Assembly: GCA_902535565.1 (NCBI GenBank)
Contig: CACAUH010000003.1
Location: forward strand, 1-40,467
Origin: an uncultured Bacteroidota bacterium
GTDB taxonomy: Bacteria > Bacteroidota > Bacteroidia > Flavobacteriales > UA16
DNA: 40,467 bases
Direction: 5' to 3'
The position numbers and the translations under genes were made by a program. The notes beneath the pieces are model-generated. The model was not told where the DNA came from and did not search any database. It saw only the letters and a program-made list of their open reading frames with translations. This document shows positions 1-7,535 of the stretch, piece by piece (the stretch's first letter is position 1; each line of letters starts with the position of its first letter).

Positions 1-2
1 TC

Positions 3-707
3 AGCGCCATTGCCTACGATATAACAGAACGGAAGCGCATAGACAAAGCCATTCGAGGGGCCCTGAAGGAAAAGGAAATTCTGCTTCAGGAGGTTCACCA
101 CAGGGTCAAGAACAACCTTCAAATCATCAATTCGATACTCAACCTTCAGAAGAATTTTGTAAACGACGAGAAGGCCATTACCGGATTGGAGGAAATCCAG
201 AACCGCGTCTCAACCATGAGTATCATTCACGAGACGTTGTATCAGAACACGGACGTGTCGAGCATTGGGTTTCCCTCTTATCTCACGCGGATTGCAGGCA
301 ACATTATTCAGGGCTACCAATCCAGCACCCAGGTGAAATTGGAAACAGAGCTCGAGGACCTTCAGGCGCCACTAGACCAAGCGATACCCTGTGGTCTTAT
401 TTTGAATGAGTGGGTTTCAAACGCGATGAAATATGCGTTTGAGGGTAGAGAAACGGGCATCATTTCCGTTGGCCTGCGTTCAAGGCCTGTTGAGGACAGG
501 CCCGAAGAAGAGGAAATTCAAATCGAGGTTCGTGACAACGGTGTTGGGTTGCCAGAGGGCTTTGATTGGAGTGGCCGTGACTCGCTGGGTTTGTACCTCG
601 TTCAGGCGTTGAGCGAGCAGCTTGATGCGGAACTCTTGGCAGAAAGTGACGAAGGAACGCGCTTTTTAGTTAGCTTTCGGCGGCCAAAAAGCCCGTTTGA
701 CGGATGA
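3..707 (+). CDS. Sensor histidine kinase, HisKA_2 type (5' end outside window)
   Basis: The reading frame is open from base 3, so the start lies upstream of the window. The first visible residues (SAIAYDITERKR) look like the end of a PAS domain. They are followed by a HisKA_2 dimerisation/phosphoacceptor segment containing HHRVKNNLQ, whose first or second His is the expected phosphorylation site. The C-terminal HATPase has an N-box (NEWVSNAMKYAF), a G1 box (VRDNGVGLPEG) and a G2-like segment (SLGLYLVQAL). The family autophosphorylates on His and passes phosphate to a receiver protein. A LytTR response regulator starts 59 bases downstream on the same strand and is the obvious partner. The input signal cannot be read because the N-terminus is missing. 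Confidence 0.9.
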   Translation, partial: SAIAYDITERKRIDKAIRGALKEKEILLQEVHHRVKNNLQIINSILNLQKNFVNDEKAITGLEEIQNRVSTMSIIHETLYQNTDVSSIGFPSYLTRIAGNIIQGYQSSTQVKLETELEDLQAPLDQAIPCGLILNEWVSNAMKYAFEGRETGIISVGLRSRPVEDRPEEEEIQIEVRDNGVGLPEGFDWSGRDSLGLYLVQALSEQLDAELLAESDEGTRFLVSFRRPKSPFDG

Positions 708-766
708 AGCTCGCGCTTCTATCGAATGATTCGACGGGTTGGCACTGAACCTGAACCAGCGCAAAT

Positions 767-1516
767 ATGTCAATCAACATTCTGGTGACCGAGGACGAGA
801 GCATCGTTCGCAAGGACATCGAACAGACTCTCGAAAAGATTGGATACAACGTTGTGGCCACGACCGACAACGGGGAGGATGCCATTGATTTGGCAGTTCG
901 TTATCGTCCGGATGTCGTTCTCATGGACATTATGCTCAAAGGGGACATGAATGGCATTGCTGCGGCAGAGGAAATCAAGCGCACTCTGGATGTGCCAATT
1001 ATATTTCTAACGGCCTATGCGGATCGGAGCACGCTGGGAGAGGCGAAGCTGGCCGAACCCCACGGTTACATTTTGAAGCCGTTTAAGGACGTCGACTTGC
1101 AGACCAGTATTGAGATGGCAATGCATAAATTTTCTAAGGAGCAGGAAGCGCGCTTAGAAAATGAGTTCCTCCGCAATATGGCGGAACACAAGGAGACGGC
1201 AGAGTACCTCTTCGTGAAGAACCGGAGCCGCCTGATGAAGATTGACTACGACGAGTTGCTTTTCATAGAGGCGCTCAAGGACTATGTTGTTGTGCACACG
1301 CCGGAGCAGAGCTTCACGATTCACAGCACGATGAAGGACGTTGAGAACAAGCTCAATGAGCGGCGCTTCATGCGGGTGCACCGCAGCTACATCGTGAACC
1401 TCGATGCCATCCACAGCATAAAATATTCCATGATTCAAGTCAAGGGCATGGAGAAAGAGATCCCCATCGGCGGAAGCTACAAGGACATCTTGGCCAGCCG
1501 CATTAACCTTCTCTGA
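767..1516 (+). CDS. LytTR-family response regulator
   Basis: A 249-residue protein with an N-terminal receiver domain (about 1-120) and a C-terminal LytTR DNA-binding domain (about 150-245). In the receiver the acidic pocket is E9/D10, the phosphoacceptor is D54 in VVLMDI, the switch Thr is T82 and the conserved Lys is K104 in LKPF. The LytTR part shows the family pattern with FIEALKDYVVVHT and RFMRVHRSYIVNL. It is presumably phosphorylated by the HisKA_2 kinase encoded just upstream and then acts as a transcription factor. A strong hairpin follows the stop codon, so the pair ends its operon here. Target genes are not evident from this window. Confidence 0.95.
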   Translation: MSINILVTEDESIVRKDIEQTLEKIGYNVVATTDNGEDAIDLAVRYRPDVVLMDIMLKGDMNGIAAAEEIKRTLDVPIIFLTAYADRSTLGEAKLAEPHGYILKPFKDVDLQTSIEMAMHKFSKEQEARLENEFLRNMAEHKETAEYLFVKNRSRLMKIDYDELLFIEALKDYVVVHTPEQSFTIHSTMKDVENKLNERRFMRVHRSYIVNLDAIHSIKYSMIQVKGMEKEIPIGGSYKDILASRINLL

Positions 1517-1544
1517 CACCATCAGGAACAGTAATAAGGGAAAG

Positions 1545-1575
1545 AAAAAACCCCGGGCCATGCCCAGGGTTTTTT
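1545..1575. terminator. Bidirectional rho-independent terminator between the LytTR regulator and tRNA-Asn
   Basis: A 14-bp stem (1545-1558 with 1562-1575) has a single C-A mismatch and a 3-base loop. It begins with six A and ends in a run of T, so it has the right form on both strands. It lies 28 bases after the regulator stop and directly beyond the 3' end of the tRNA-Asn gene on the minus strand, so it can serve both. Confidence 0.85.
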
Positions 1576-1579
1576 GTTG

Positions 1580-1653
1580 CTCCCCCACCTGGACTTGAAC
1601 CAGGGACCTACTGATTAACAGTCAGTCGCTCTAACCAGCTGAGCTATAGGGGA
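1580..1653 (-). tRNA. tRNA-Asn (anticodon GTT)
   Basis: Read on the minus strand this folds as a complete cloverleaf. It has a 7-bp acceptor stem with one G-U pair, a D arm with AGCTGGTTA in the loop, a 5-bp anticodon stem with loop CTGTTAA (anticodon GTT), a 5-base variable region and a T arm with TTCAAGT. The discriminator is G, as usual for Asn. The CCA end is not encoded. A consensus Bacteroidota promoter lies just upstream and a terminator just downstream, so it is probably a single-gene transcript. Confidence 0.95.
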
Positions 1654-1681
1654 GTGCTCAGTCCTTCTTTTCGAAGGAGCG

Positions 1682-1712
1682 CAAAGATAGTGGGTTTCGG
1701 CCTTTAGTGCAA
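1682..1712 (-). promoter_or_regulatory. Promoter of tRNA-Asn
   Basis: On the minus strand there is TTG (1710-1712), a spacer of exactly 20 bases, and TATCTTTG (1682-1689), a full match to the Bacteroidota -33/-7 consensus (TTG / TAnnTTTG). Transcription would start roughly 20 bases before the mature tRNA 5' end at 1653. Confidence 0.75.
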
Positions 1713-1741
1713 TGAAGGCGGATGCCAGAAAGGCTGTCCTG

Positions 1742-1749
1742 TACCTTTG
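1742..1749 (+). promoter_or_regulatory. -7 promoter element of the PfkB kinase gene
   Basis: TACCTTTG matches TAnnTTTG perfectly and lies 19 bases before the ATG at 1769. No clear -33 TTG is seen at the usual distance. Its position inside the longer reading frame argues that the ATG at 1712 is not the real start. Confidence 0.55.
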
Positions 1750-1768
1750 CGTCCTTCAATTTTTGATC

Positions 1769-2731
1769 ATGAGCTGGAATCCACTCTCAATTGTAGCGGT
1801 CGGCACTGTTGCGTTCGACTCGATTAGAACCCCATTCGGCAAACGGGAGCGCATCGTGGGGGGGGCGGGAACGTACATTGGTTGGTCCACCACACGACTG
1901 GGGGTTGGTGCCGGCCTTGTCAGCGTAATTGGCGAGGACTTCCCGCAGGAAGAACTCCAAGCGATGTCTGAGGCGGGAATGCAGCTGGAAGGTGTGGACT
2001 GTCCGAAAGGGGGCAAGAGTTTTTTTTGGTCTGGTTCATATCACGCCGACATGAACGGTCGGGATACACTTGCCACAGAACTCAATGTTCTAGCCGACTT
2101 CAAGCCGGTTATTCCAGAGGCGTGGCGAAAGGCCAAATGGCTCATGTTGGGCAACATCGACCCAGCCCTTCAGGCGTCTGTTCTGGATCAAATGGAAGAG
2201 CGCCCAGAACTGGTTGTTCTGGACACCATGAACTTTTGGATGGACATCGCGATGGAACCGCTTAAGTCGGTCGTTGCCCGAGTTGATGTTCTCACCATCA
2301 ATGATGAGGAGGCAAGACAGTTGAGTGGGGAGCATAGCCTGGTGCGGGCGGCGCGCGTCATTCTTGAGATGGGCCCTCGGTATTTGATCATCAAAAAAGG
2401 GGAACACGGCGCCCTTTTGTTTCATCACGGGGACGGAAAGCTTGAGACGTTCTTTTGTCCGGCGTTGCCCCTTGAAGAGGTTGTAGACCCTACTGGTGCT
2501 GGAGACACCTTTGCCGGGGGCTTCATTGGCCACGTGGCGCGTTGTGGGTCGACAGACTTTGAAACCCTGAAGGAGGGCATTGTGGTTGGTAGTGCGTTGG
2601 CGAGCTTCACGTGTGAATCATTCGGCACGGAAGGGATTCGTGCGGTGACCCAAACGATGCTGGACGACAGGATGGGGTCATTCAGGAGCATGATGTCCTG
2701 GCAGTCATCTGCCGTCAACGTAAAGGCCTGA
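1769..2731 (+). CDS. PfkB-family carbohydrate kinase
   Basis: A ribokinase/PfkB-fold kinase of 320 residues. It begins with the typical strand and substrate-binding segment (SIVAVGTVAFDSI, then IVGGAGTYIGWS). It ends with the catalytic and anion-hole motif DPTGAGDTFAGGF, whose GAGD Asp is the general base. The family phosphorylates sugars or nucleosides with ATP, and the substrate cannot be named from sequence. The frame is open back to an ATG at 1712, but that region contains the -7 element at 1742 and the tRNA-Asn promoter, and 1769 gives the normal family N-terminus. The stop abuts the end of the convergent M23 gene with no gap. Related Bacteroidota kinases are, from memory, often near the long PurF-like gene that lies at 36-38 kb here. 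Confidence 0.9.
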   Translation: MSWNPLSIVAVGTVAFDSIRTPFGKRERIVGGAGTYIGWSTTRLGVGAGLVSVIGEDFPQEELQAMSEAGMQLEGVDCPKGGKSFFWSGSYHADMNGRDTLATELNVLADFKPVIPEAWRKAKWLMLGNIDPALQASVLDQMEERPELVVLDTMNFWMDIAMEPLKSVVARVDVLTINDEEARQLSGEHSLVRAARVILEMGPRYLIIKKGEHGALLFHHGDGKLETFFCPALPLEEVVDPTGAGDTFAGGFIGHVARCGSTDFETLKEGIVVGSALASFTCESFGTEGIRAVTQTMLDDRMGSFRSMMSWQSSAVNVKA

Positions 2732-3592
2732 TCAGTTCTTAAGGCGGATCCTCAGTGAAGGGTCGATGGCCACCCCGGACTCCCACCACTCGAAGTGCAG
2801 GTGAGGCCCTGTGCTGTGGTCTCCTGTGTTGCCAATGATGGCCACCGGTTCTCCTTGGCTAACCCGGTCGCCTGATGAAACAAGTGTCCTGCTGTTGTGC
2901 ATGTACACTGAAACGCGATCGTCTTCATGTTGGATCATGACGGTGTGTCCTCCTCCTGAGGTAAACCCCGCAAAGAGAACAGCCCCGTCGCCCACAGCCT
3001 TAACAGGGGTGTTGGCAGGCGCCACGAGATCCAACCCCCAGTGGCCAATCACCGGATCCCAAGGAGAGGACACTTCGCCCTCTACAGGGGGCATCCATAA
3101 ACCAGACTCTTTGAGGGCATTGGGACGGTTAACCGCAAAGGCGTCCTCTTCTTTGACGCGGCTTCGCAGCCCATTAAGCGCATCTGCCGGTGAGGCCTGA
3201 AGTTGGCCCTGGATTGTGGGCTCATTCAATTGATCGGTGAGTGTCAACGCGTTCGCTGGAAGCTGTCCAGAAAGGATGGCCTTCAGGTTGTCCAAGTATT
3301 GGGATTGACGTTCCACGATGCTGGACAAGGAGTCCGCAATTCGCCATGAGTCGGCCTGAAGCGCTCTGGTTTCAGACGTCACATATCCGGGAACAACGTG
3401 TTCTTTGAGTGGGGTCAGCGCAATGATTGCGTAGGTCAGTACGGTGACAATGAGAGCGGACAAGGCGGCGAGGGCCCTAAGCTGATTGGGTTGGACCCGC
3501 ATCGACCACCTTTCTGCAAAGGTCCCCTCTTCCTGGAGGATCAATTTGAATCGCCTGGTTGGGGTGGGCTCTGACTGTGGTGCCTTGGACAT
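2732..3592 (-). CDS. M23 family metallopeptidase, membrane-anchored
   Basis: A short cytoplasmic N-terminus is followed by one transmembrane helix (LRALAALSALIVTVLTYAII), a linker with helical or coiled-coil character, and a C-terminal LytM/M23 domain. The zinc ligands are visible: H and D in GHWGLD and the second His of PHLHFE, with YMHNSR carrying the catalytic His. The enzyme should therefore be an active peptidoglycan endopeptidase facing the periplasm. The frame extends to an ATG at 3616, but a -7-like CATCTTTG (3614-3621, minus) overlaps that codon, so I prefer the ATG at 3592. The gene is divergent from porW/sprE across about 130 bases and convergent with the PfkB gene. Confidence 0.9.
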   Translation of the reverse strand: MSKAPQSEPTPTRRFKLILQEEGTFAERWSMRVQPNQLRALAALSALIVTVLTYAIIALTPLKEHVVPGYVTSETRALQADSWRIADSLSSIVERQSQYLDNLKAILSGQLPANALTLTDQLNEPTIQGQLQASPADALNGLRSRVKEEDAFAVNRPNALKESGLWMPPVEGEVSSPWDPVIGHWGLDLVAPANTPVKAVGDGAVLFAGFTSGGGHTVMIQHEDDRVSVYMHNSRTLVSSGDRVSQGEPVAIIGNTGDHSTGPHLHFEWWESGVAIDPSLRIRLKN

Positions 3593-3647
3593 CCTATCGG
3601 GTTCTTCGTTCTCCAAAGATGGACGACAACGAAAGGATGCCCATGAA

Positions 3648-3682
3648 TTTGTGATTGGGGTGGAAGGATTGCAATATTTTCG
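3648..3682 (+). promoter_or_regulatory. Probable promoter of porW/sprE
   Basis: TTTG (3648-3651) and a second TTG (3655-3657) precede TATTTTCG (3675-3682) by 23 and 17 bases. The -7 element differs from TAnnTTTG only by C in the penultimate position. The start codon follows at 3721, leaving a leader of roughly 30 bases. Confidence 0.5.
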
Positions 3683-3720
3683 CGCCTTTCGAGTTGGTCG
3701 CTCGGAACCCGAGTTGAATC

Positions 3721-6417
3721 ATGCGCACCATAACAACGTCATCGAGGAGTGCCCAGTACAGACGGGTATCGCTGTACTCGGTCCTAATTGTCCTCTTGTT
3801 GGGGGCCTATGGGTGCACAACGCAGAGGGATGGTCGTTTTTACCGAGCATATCACAACACGACATCTCGGTTCAACGGGTTTCACTTTGCAAGGTTGGCG
3901 ATGGAAGAGGCCGACGCGAAGTTGGCTGAGACACATGAAGAGAATTGGGACGAAGTGATTCCCTTGTTTCTGTATGGGTCTGAAGACCAGGCGGACTTCT
4001 TGTACCCACTGATGGAGAGGACCATTGAAAAGTGCTCAAGGGTGGTTGACCGCCATGCGATGACGCCGCCAAGAAGCCAGCAGAAGGACTTTAAGCGCCC
4101 GCAGTTGAACCGGTGGATCGACGACAATTACACGTTGATCGGAAAGGGCCACTTTTATAAAGGAGACTTGGCCAAGGCGGAGGAGGTTTTTAAATACCTG
4201 CAGCGCAAACACAAGGAGCCAGACAGTCAGGTGGCGGCTGGCGCCTGGCTGGCCAGGACATACATGGCCATGGAGAACATGCCGAAAGCGAACTCTGCAT
4301 TGCTTAAGGCGGTCGGAGAGCGGGATGCCTCAGATGAGCTCAGGGCGGATGCTTTTTTGGTTCAGGCCGAATTTCTCTTGACTCAAGACAACGTTGAAGA
4401 GGCCATTCGCTACATCGAGCGGGCCATCCCTAAAATCAAACCGAAACGCGACCGCGCTCGCCCTCTTTTCGTTTTGGCCCAATTGAAAAGAGAATACGGG
4501 AGCAATCGGGAGGCGATTGAACTGTTCGAGGAGGTGGTTAAGTTGAAGACCCCCTATGAAATGGAGTTCCAGGCCCGCATGCAGCAGGCTTTGGCTTTTG
4601 ACCGACGCCGTGGTGACAGCATGGAAATCAAGGAGCTCTTCTTTGATATGCTCGAAGAAGACAAGAACGAGGATTACCGAGACCAGATTTACTATGCTTT
4701 GGCGCAAATTGAGCTGGAGGAGTTGAATCGCGAAGAGGGCATGGGTTACCTGCGCGATGCTTTGGCTGAGAATTCTGGAAACCGACGCCCCAGAATGAAG
4801 AGCTTTCTTTCGTTGGCGGATTTACACTTGGAGGACCGCGAGTATGAGTTGGCTCAGGCATACTACGACAGCACGTTGGCCAATATGAATGAGGACCACC
4901 CGAGGTATCAGGAGGTCAGCAACAACGCAAAGAGCTTGACTGAATTGGTGGAGCAGCTCAGGGTGGTTCTGCGAAATGACAGCCTGCGAGACATCTGCAA
5001 CCTAGATGAGGACGCGCGTTATGTCAGGATGGAGGAAATCATAGAGGGCCTGAGGGTGGCACAGGAGGAGGCTGAAGCTGAGGCGGAGCGTCTCGCTGAG
5101 GAGGCGCTGTCCGAGAGCCTGTCGGTTCCTGGGGCGGCGACAGCGTTTTGGCCATACAACCCCAATCTTCGAGAGAAAGGAAAGCAGGACTTTCTGGCCC
5201 AATGGGGAGACCGGCCGCTTGAAGACCACTGGAGAAGAAGCCGAAGGTTGGCCTCTGGGTTTGGTACGATTGAGGATGTAGCAGAAGAGGTTGCCTCCGC
5301 GGATTTGCTTGGAGCTGGTGGTGAGTTGCCGACTCCCGAGGAACTGTTGGAATCGCTCCCGTGTTCTGAGGAGCAGCGCGCCGCAGCAGACGTTGAGACG
5401 GCGACGGCGGTCTATCAGACCGGCGTGATATACAAGGAAAAGCTTGACGATACGGACAATGCTATCGAGGCCTGGGTTGACCTTCTCGATCGCTACACGG
5501 AAAGTGCGGAACACCCTTTGGCGCACTATCAGCTGTACAGAACGTACTTGTTTCTCGAAGAGACGGAGAATTACCAGAACCCGTTTTGTGCCACGTGCAA
5601 CTCCCAGTATTGGGCAGACCAGATTTCTCTGTTGTACCCGGACAGCGAATGGGCCCAGTTGGTTGAAAACCCTGACTTTGTGGACTTTGAGGAGCAGCGC
5701 CGAATTGACGAGTTGGCTGCTTATGAGGCTCACCTCATTCGGTATTATAACCAAAAGGACTATCAGGATTTGTTGACGGAGATCAATGTGTTGCTCGACA
5801 CGGTTCCCAACCACACCCAAGAATGCCGATATCGTTTTCTCCGTGCACAGTGTGTGGGGTGGCTGGATGGTCGGGCCCGAGGAAGGGAGAACTACATCGC
5901 TGCACTGAAGGAGGTTGTTGCCTCTTGTGACTCTTCCGAACAGGCTGTGGCAGCCCAAGACATCTTGGAGGGTCTCGGCGCCGGAGAGCGCCAAAAGACC
6001 AAAGGAAAAAACGCAGACGCAGTGCCCAAGGCTCCTGACTTTGGGAACTTCACCAACAAGCCCGCACTCGAGCATTATTTCGCGGTGGTGATTCCCGTCA
6101 GTAAAGGCGGGTCAGACAAGACAAAGGCCGACTTGGCCGACTTCAATAGGCAGTTTTTTGCAAGCGCGAACCTTAAGGTGACCAGCAACCTCATGGACAG
6201 AGAGAACCAATTGGTTCTCGTTAAGGCCTTCCCAAGGAAGGACCGCGCATTGGATTACTTCAAGGTACTCTCCGCCAACCGAGAGTCGATGATTGAGCTC
6301 AACACTAGTGGTTTCAAGATGTTTGTCATTCACACGGAGAATTATGTTGAGCTGTTTAAGGGCAAAGACATAGACGGATACAGTAAATTCTTCGAAGAGG
6401 TTTACCTTGGGGATTAA
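3721..6417 (+). CDS. porW: Type IX secretion/gliding motility TPR lipoprotein PorW/SprE
   Basis: An 898-residue protein with a lipoprotein signal ending in the lipobox GAYGC (Cys about 32). The next stretch, FYRAYHNTTSRFNGF, is characteristic of the SprE/PorW family. Tetratricopeptide-like helical repeats fill about residues 130-400 and again 560-780. Between them is an acidic coiled-coil segment rich in Glu and Ala (about 445-470). The C-terminal 100 residues form a separate domain (HYFAVVIPV onward). PorW/SprE is required for T9SS secretion and gliding in Flavobacterium and Porphyromonas, and is thought to link outer- and inner-membrane parts of the machine. It is directly followed by bactofilin and the F-ATPase genes. 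A T9SS cargo candidate is encoded at 33.7 kb. Confidence 0.88.
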   Translation: MRTITTSSRSAQYRRVSLYSVLIVLLLGAYGCTTQRDGRFYRAYHNTTSRFNGFHFARLAMEEADAKLAETHEENWDEVIPLFLYGSEDQADFLYPLMERTIEKCSRVVDRHAMTPPRSQQKDFKRPQLNRWIDDNYTLIGKGHFYKGDLAKAEEVFKYLQRKHKEPDSQVAAGAWLARTYMAMENMPKANSALLKAVGERDASDELRADAFLVQAEFLLTQDNVEEAIRYIERAIPKIKPKRDRARPLFVLAQLKREYGSNREAIELFEEVVKLKTPYEMEFQARMQQALAFDRRRGDSMEIKELFFDMLEEDKNEDYRDQIYYALAQIELEELNREEGMGYLRDALAENSGNRRPRMKSFLSLADLHLEDREYELAQAYYDSTLANMNEDHPRYQEVSNNAKSLTELVEQLRVVLRNDSLRDICNLDEDARYVRMEEIIEGLRVAQEEAEAEAERLAEEALSESLSVPGAATAFWPYNPNLREKGKQDFLAQWGDRPLEDHWRRSRRLASGFGTIEDVAEEVASADLLGAGGELPTPEELLESLPCSEEQRAAADVETATAVYQTGVIYKEKLDDTDNAIEAWVDLLDRYTESAEHPLAHYQLYRTYLFLEETENYQNPFCATCNSQYWADQISLLYPDSEWAQLVENPDFVDFEEQRRIDELAAYEAHLIRYYNQKDYQDLLTEINVLLDTVPNHTQECRYRFLRAQCVGWLDGRARGRENYIAALKEVVASCDSSEQAVAAQDILEGLGAGERQKTKGKNADAVPKAPDFGNFTNKPALEHYFAVVIPVSKGGSDKTKADLADFNRQFFASANLKVTSNLMDRENQLVLVKAFPRKDRALDYFKVLSANRESMIELNTSGFKMFVIHTENYVELFKGKDIDGYSKFFEEVYLGD

Positions 6418-6439
6418 ACCATCGCGAGAACCGAGCATT

Positions 6440-6868
6440 ATGGCGAGAAACCGCAACCGTGACGTTGGAATAGAGCAGGGAATCAACCGCATTGTGGAGG
6501 GCACCCATGTAGAGGGATCGATTCGAAGTGAAGGCAGCATCCGAATAGATGGTCACTTCGTTGGCGACATTCATACCACAGGCCGATTGGTTATTGGTTT
6601 GACCGGCAGGGTGGAAGGAAATGTAGATTGCCATGACTGTGAGTCCCAAGGTGTGGTGACGGGGAACCTTCGCGTAGTGGGGTTGCTGACGCTCAAGGAG
6701 TCCAGCGGTGTTCACGGAGAGATTCGTTATGGCCGGATGGCTGTGGAGGCTGGCGCGCGGATTGAGGGGATGTGTAAGCTCGACGATGTGGGCGAAGTGT
6801 CCGAATCAAAAGAACGGGAGGTCAAGAATCTCGACCATGCCGAACAGGCCCTCCAGCAAAGCGCCTGA
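6440..6868 (+). CDS. Bactofilin (polymer-forming cytoskeletal protein)
   Basis: A 142-residue protein with a right-handed beta-helix repeat pattern built on short Gly/Val/Ile turns (TRIVEGTHVEGSI-like, then IRIDGHFVGDI and RVEGNVD), characteristic of bactofilins (DUF583). There is a short basic N-terminus and an acidic C-terminal tail. These proteins self-assemble into non-nucleotide filaments at the membrane and help place cell-wall or motility proteins. The frame is open upstream to a TTG at 6407 that overlaps porW, but the ATG at 6440 begins the typical protein. It lies 22 bases after porW and overlaps atpZ by 32 bases, which implies one transcript. Confidence 0.9.
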   Translation: MARNRNRDVGIEQGINRIVEGTHVEGSIRSEGSIRIDGHFVGDIHTTGRLVIGLTGRVEGNVDCHDCESQGVVTGNLRVVGLLTLKESSGVHGEIRYGRMAVEAGARIEGMCKLDDVGEVSESKEREVKNLDHAEQALQQSA

Positions 6869-7058
6869 ACCCAACCGGAGTGTGATGCGCCACGCGGGCA
6901 TGGCGTCCACGTTGTTCGTTGCCATTGGTGGTGGGGCGTGGTTGGGTCGACGTTGGGATGAAAAAGCGGGTCACGAGCTGGCGTGGGGCACAGCCGCAGG
7001 CGCGCTTTTTGGACTTTTTGCTGCAATGGTCATGGTCATACGTGATGCCAAACGATGA
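6837..7058 (+). CDS. atpZ: AtpZ-like F0F1 ATPase accessory membrane protein
   Basis: A 73-residue protein with a polar N-terminus and two transmembrane helices: GMASTLFVAIGGGAWLG, then a short RRWDEKAGHE loop, then GTAAGALFGLFAAMVMV. The G-rich first helix, charged loop and second helix match the AtpZ/AtpI pattern of small proteins encoded at the head of ATP synthase operons, where they help assemble the c-ring or transport ions. The start at 6837 overlaps the bactofilin gene by 32 bases. The stop overlaps the next start in an ATGA. The frame is open upstream but that part is out-of-frame bactofilin sequence. Confidence 0.8.
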   Translation: MPNRPSSKAPEPNRSVMRHAGMASTLFVAIGGGAWLGRRWDEKAGHELAWGTAAGALFGLFAAMVMVIRDAKR

Positions 7059-7450
7059 AGACGCGAGAGATGAAGTTTTTGGCCTTCAACATCCTGACCG
7101 CCTTTGTCGCGTTGTTGTTGATTCACACGCTCGAAGAGCCTTGGATGGTGGATTCAGCTCGGCTGTCTTTGACTGCGGTTGTGCTGTTTTTGGCTGTGAT
7201 GACGCCGTGCCTTGAGTGGTGGTTGCGGCCAGAGAATTCTGCAAGTTCAGGGGCGCAGGTGCGAAAGGTCATGGGGGTCACCATGATTAAAATGTTTTCC
7301 ATGCTCATTTTGGTGCTGCTGTATCTCTTCATTGGGGGACCAAGCCCATTGGTTTTTGGCCTGTCCGTGTATTTGGTATATGTCGCGTTTACGGTGATTC
7401 TCGTGGCGGAAACCATGCGCCACAAATGGCCGCCCACGGACCCACGTTAA
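7055..7450 (+). CDS. AtpI-like ATP synthase operon membrane protein
   Basis: A 131-residue protein with four predicted transmembrane helices: FLAFNILTAFVALLLIHTL, LSLTAVVLFLAVMTPCLEW, MIKMFSMLILVLLYLFIG and LVFGLSVYLVYVAFTVILV. It is coupled to atpZ by a 4-base ATGA overlap and precedes atpB. Its position and topology fit the F0 subunit I-like proteins of Bacteroidota ATP synthase operons. I do not recognise a catalytic motif, and sequence similarity to enterobacterial AtpI is not obvious. A second in-frame ATG at 7070 is a possible alternative start. Confidence 0.7.
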   Translation: MKTREMKFLAFNILTAFVALLLIHTLEEPWMVDSARLSLTAVVLFLAVMTPCLEWWLRPENSASSGAQVRKVMGVTMIKMFSMLILVLLYLFIGGPSPLVFGLSVYLVYVAFTVILVAETMRHKWPPTDPR

Positions 7451-7503
7451 AACTTCTTTCCGGGACTTCGTGATCGGGGTGAAACGGGAAGGAATTCGGA
7501 CAC

Positions 7504-7511
7504 TATCTTCG
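7504..7511 (+). promoter_or_regulatory. -7-like promoter element before atpB
   Basis: TATCTTCG (one base off TAnnTTTG) lies 24 bases before the atpB start in the 85-base gap after the AtpI-like gene. It could give the F0F1 structural genes a promoter separate from porW-bactofilin-atpZ. Confidence 0.4.
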
Positions 7512-7535
7512 CACCCAAATTCGCAGAAGGCGATT

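Noticed and set aside
1712..1768. ATG at 1712 as start of the PfkB gene
   Set aside because: A full -7 element lies inside this segment, the -33 of the divergent tRNA-Asn promoter covers the ATG, and the extra residues are not part of the family.
5002..6075. 357-codon open frame on the minus strand opposite porW
   Set aside because: It lies wholly antisense to a well-recognised gene, has no family features and has low-complexity composition set by the codons of the other strand.
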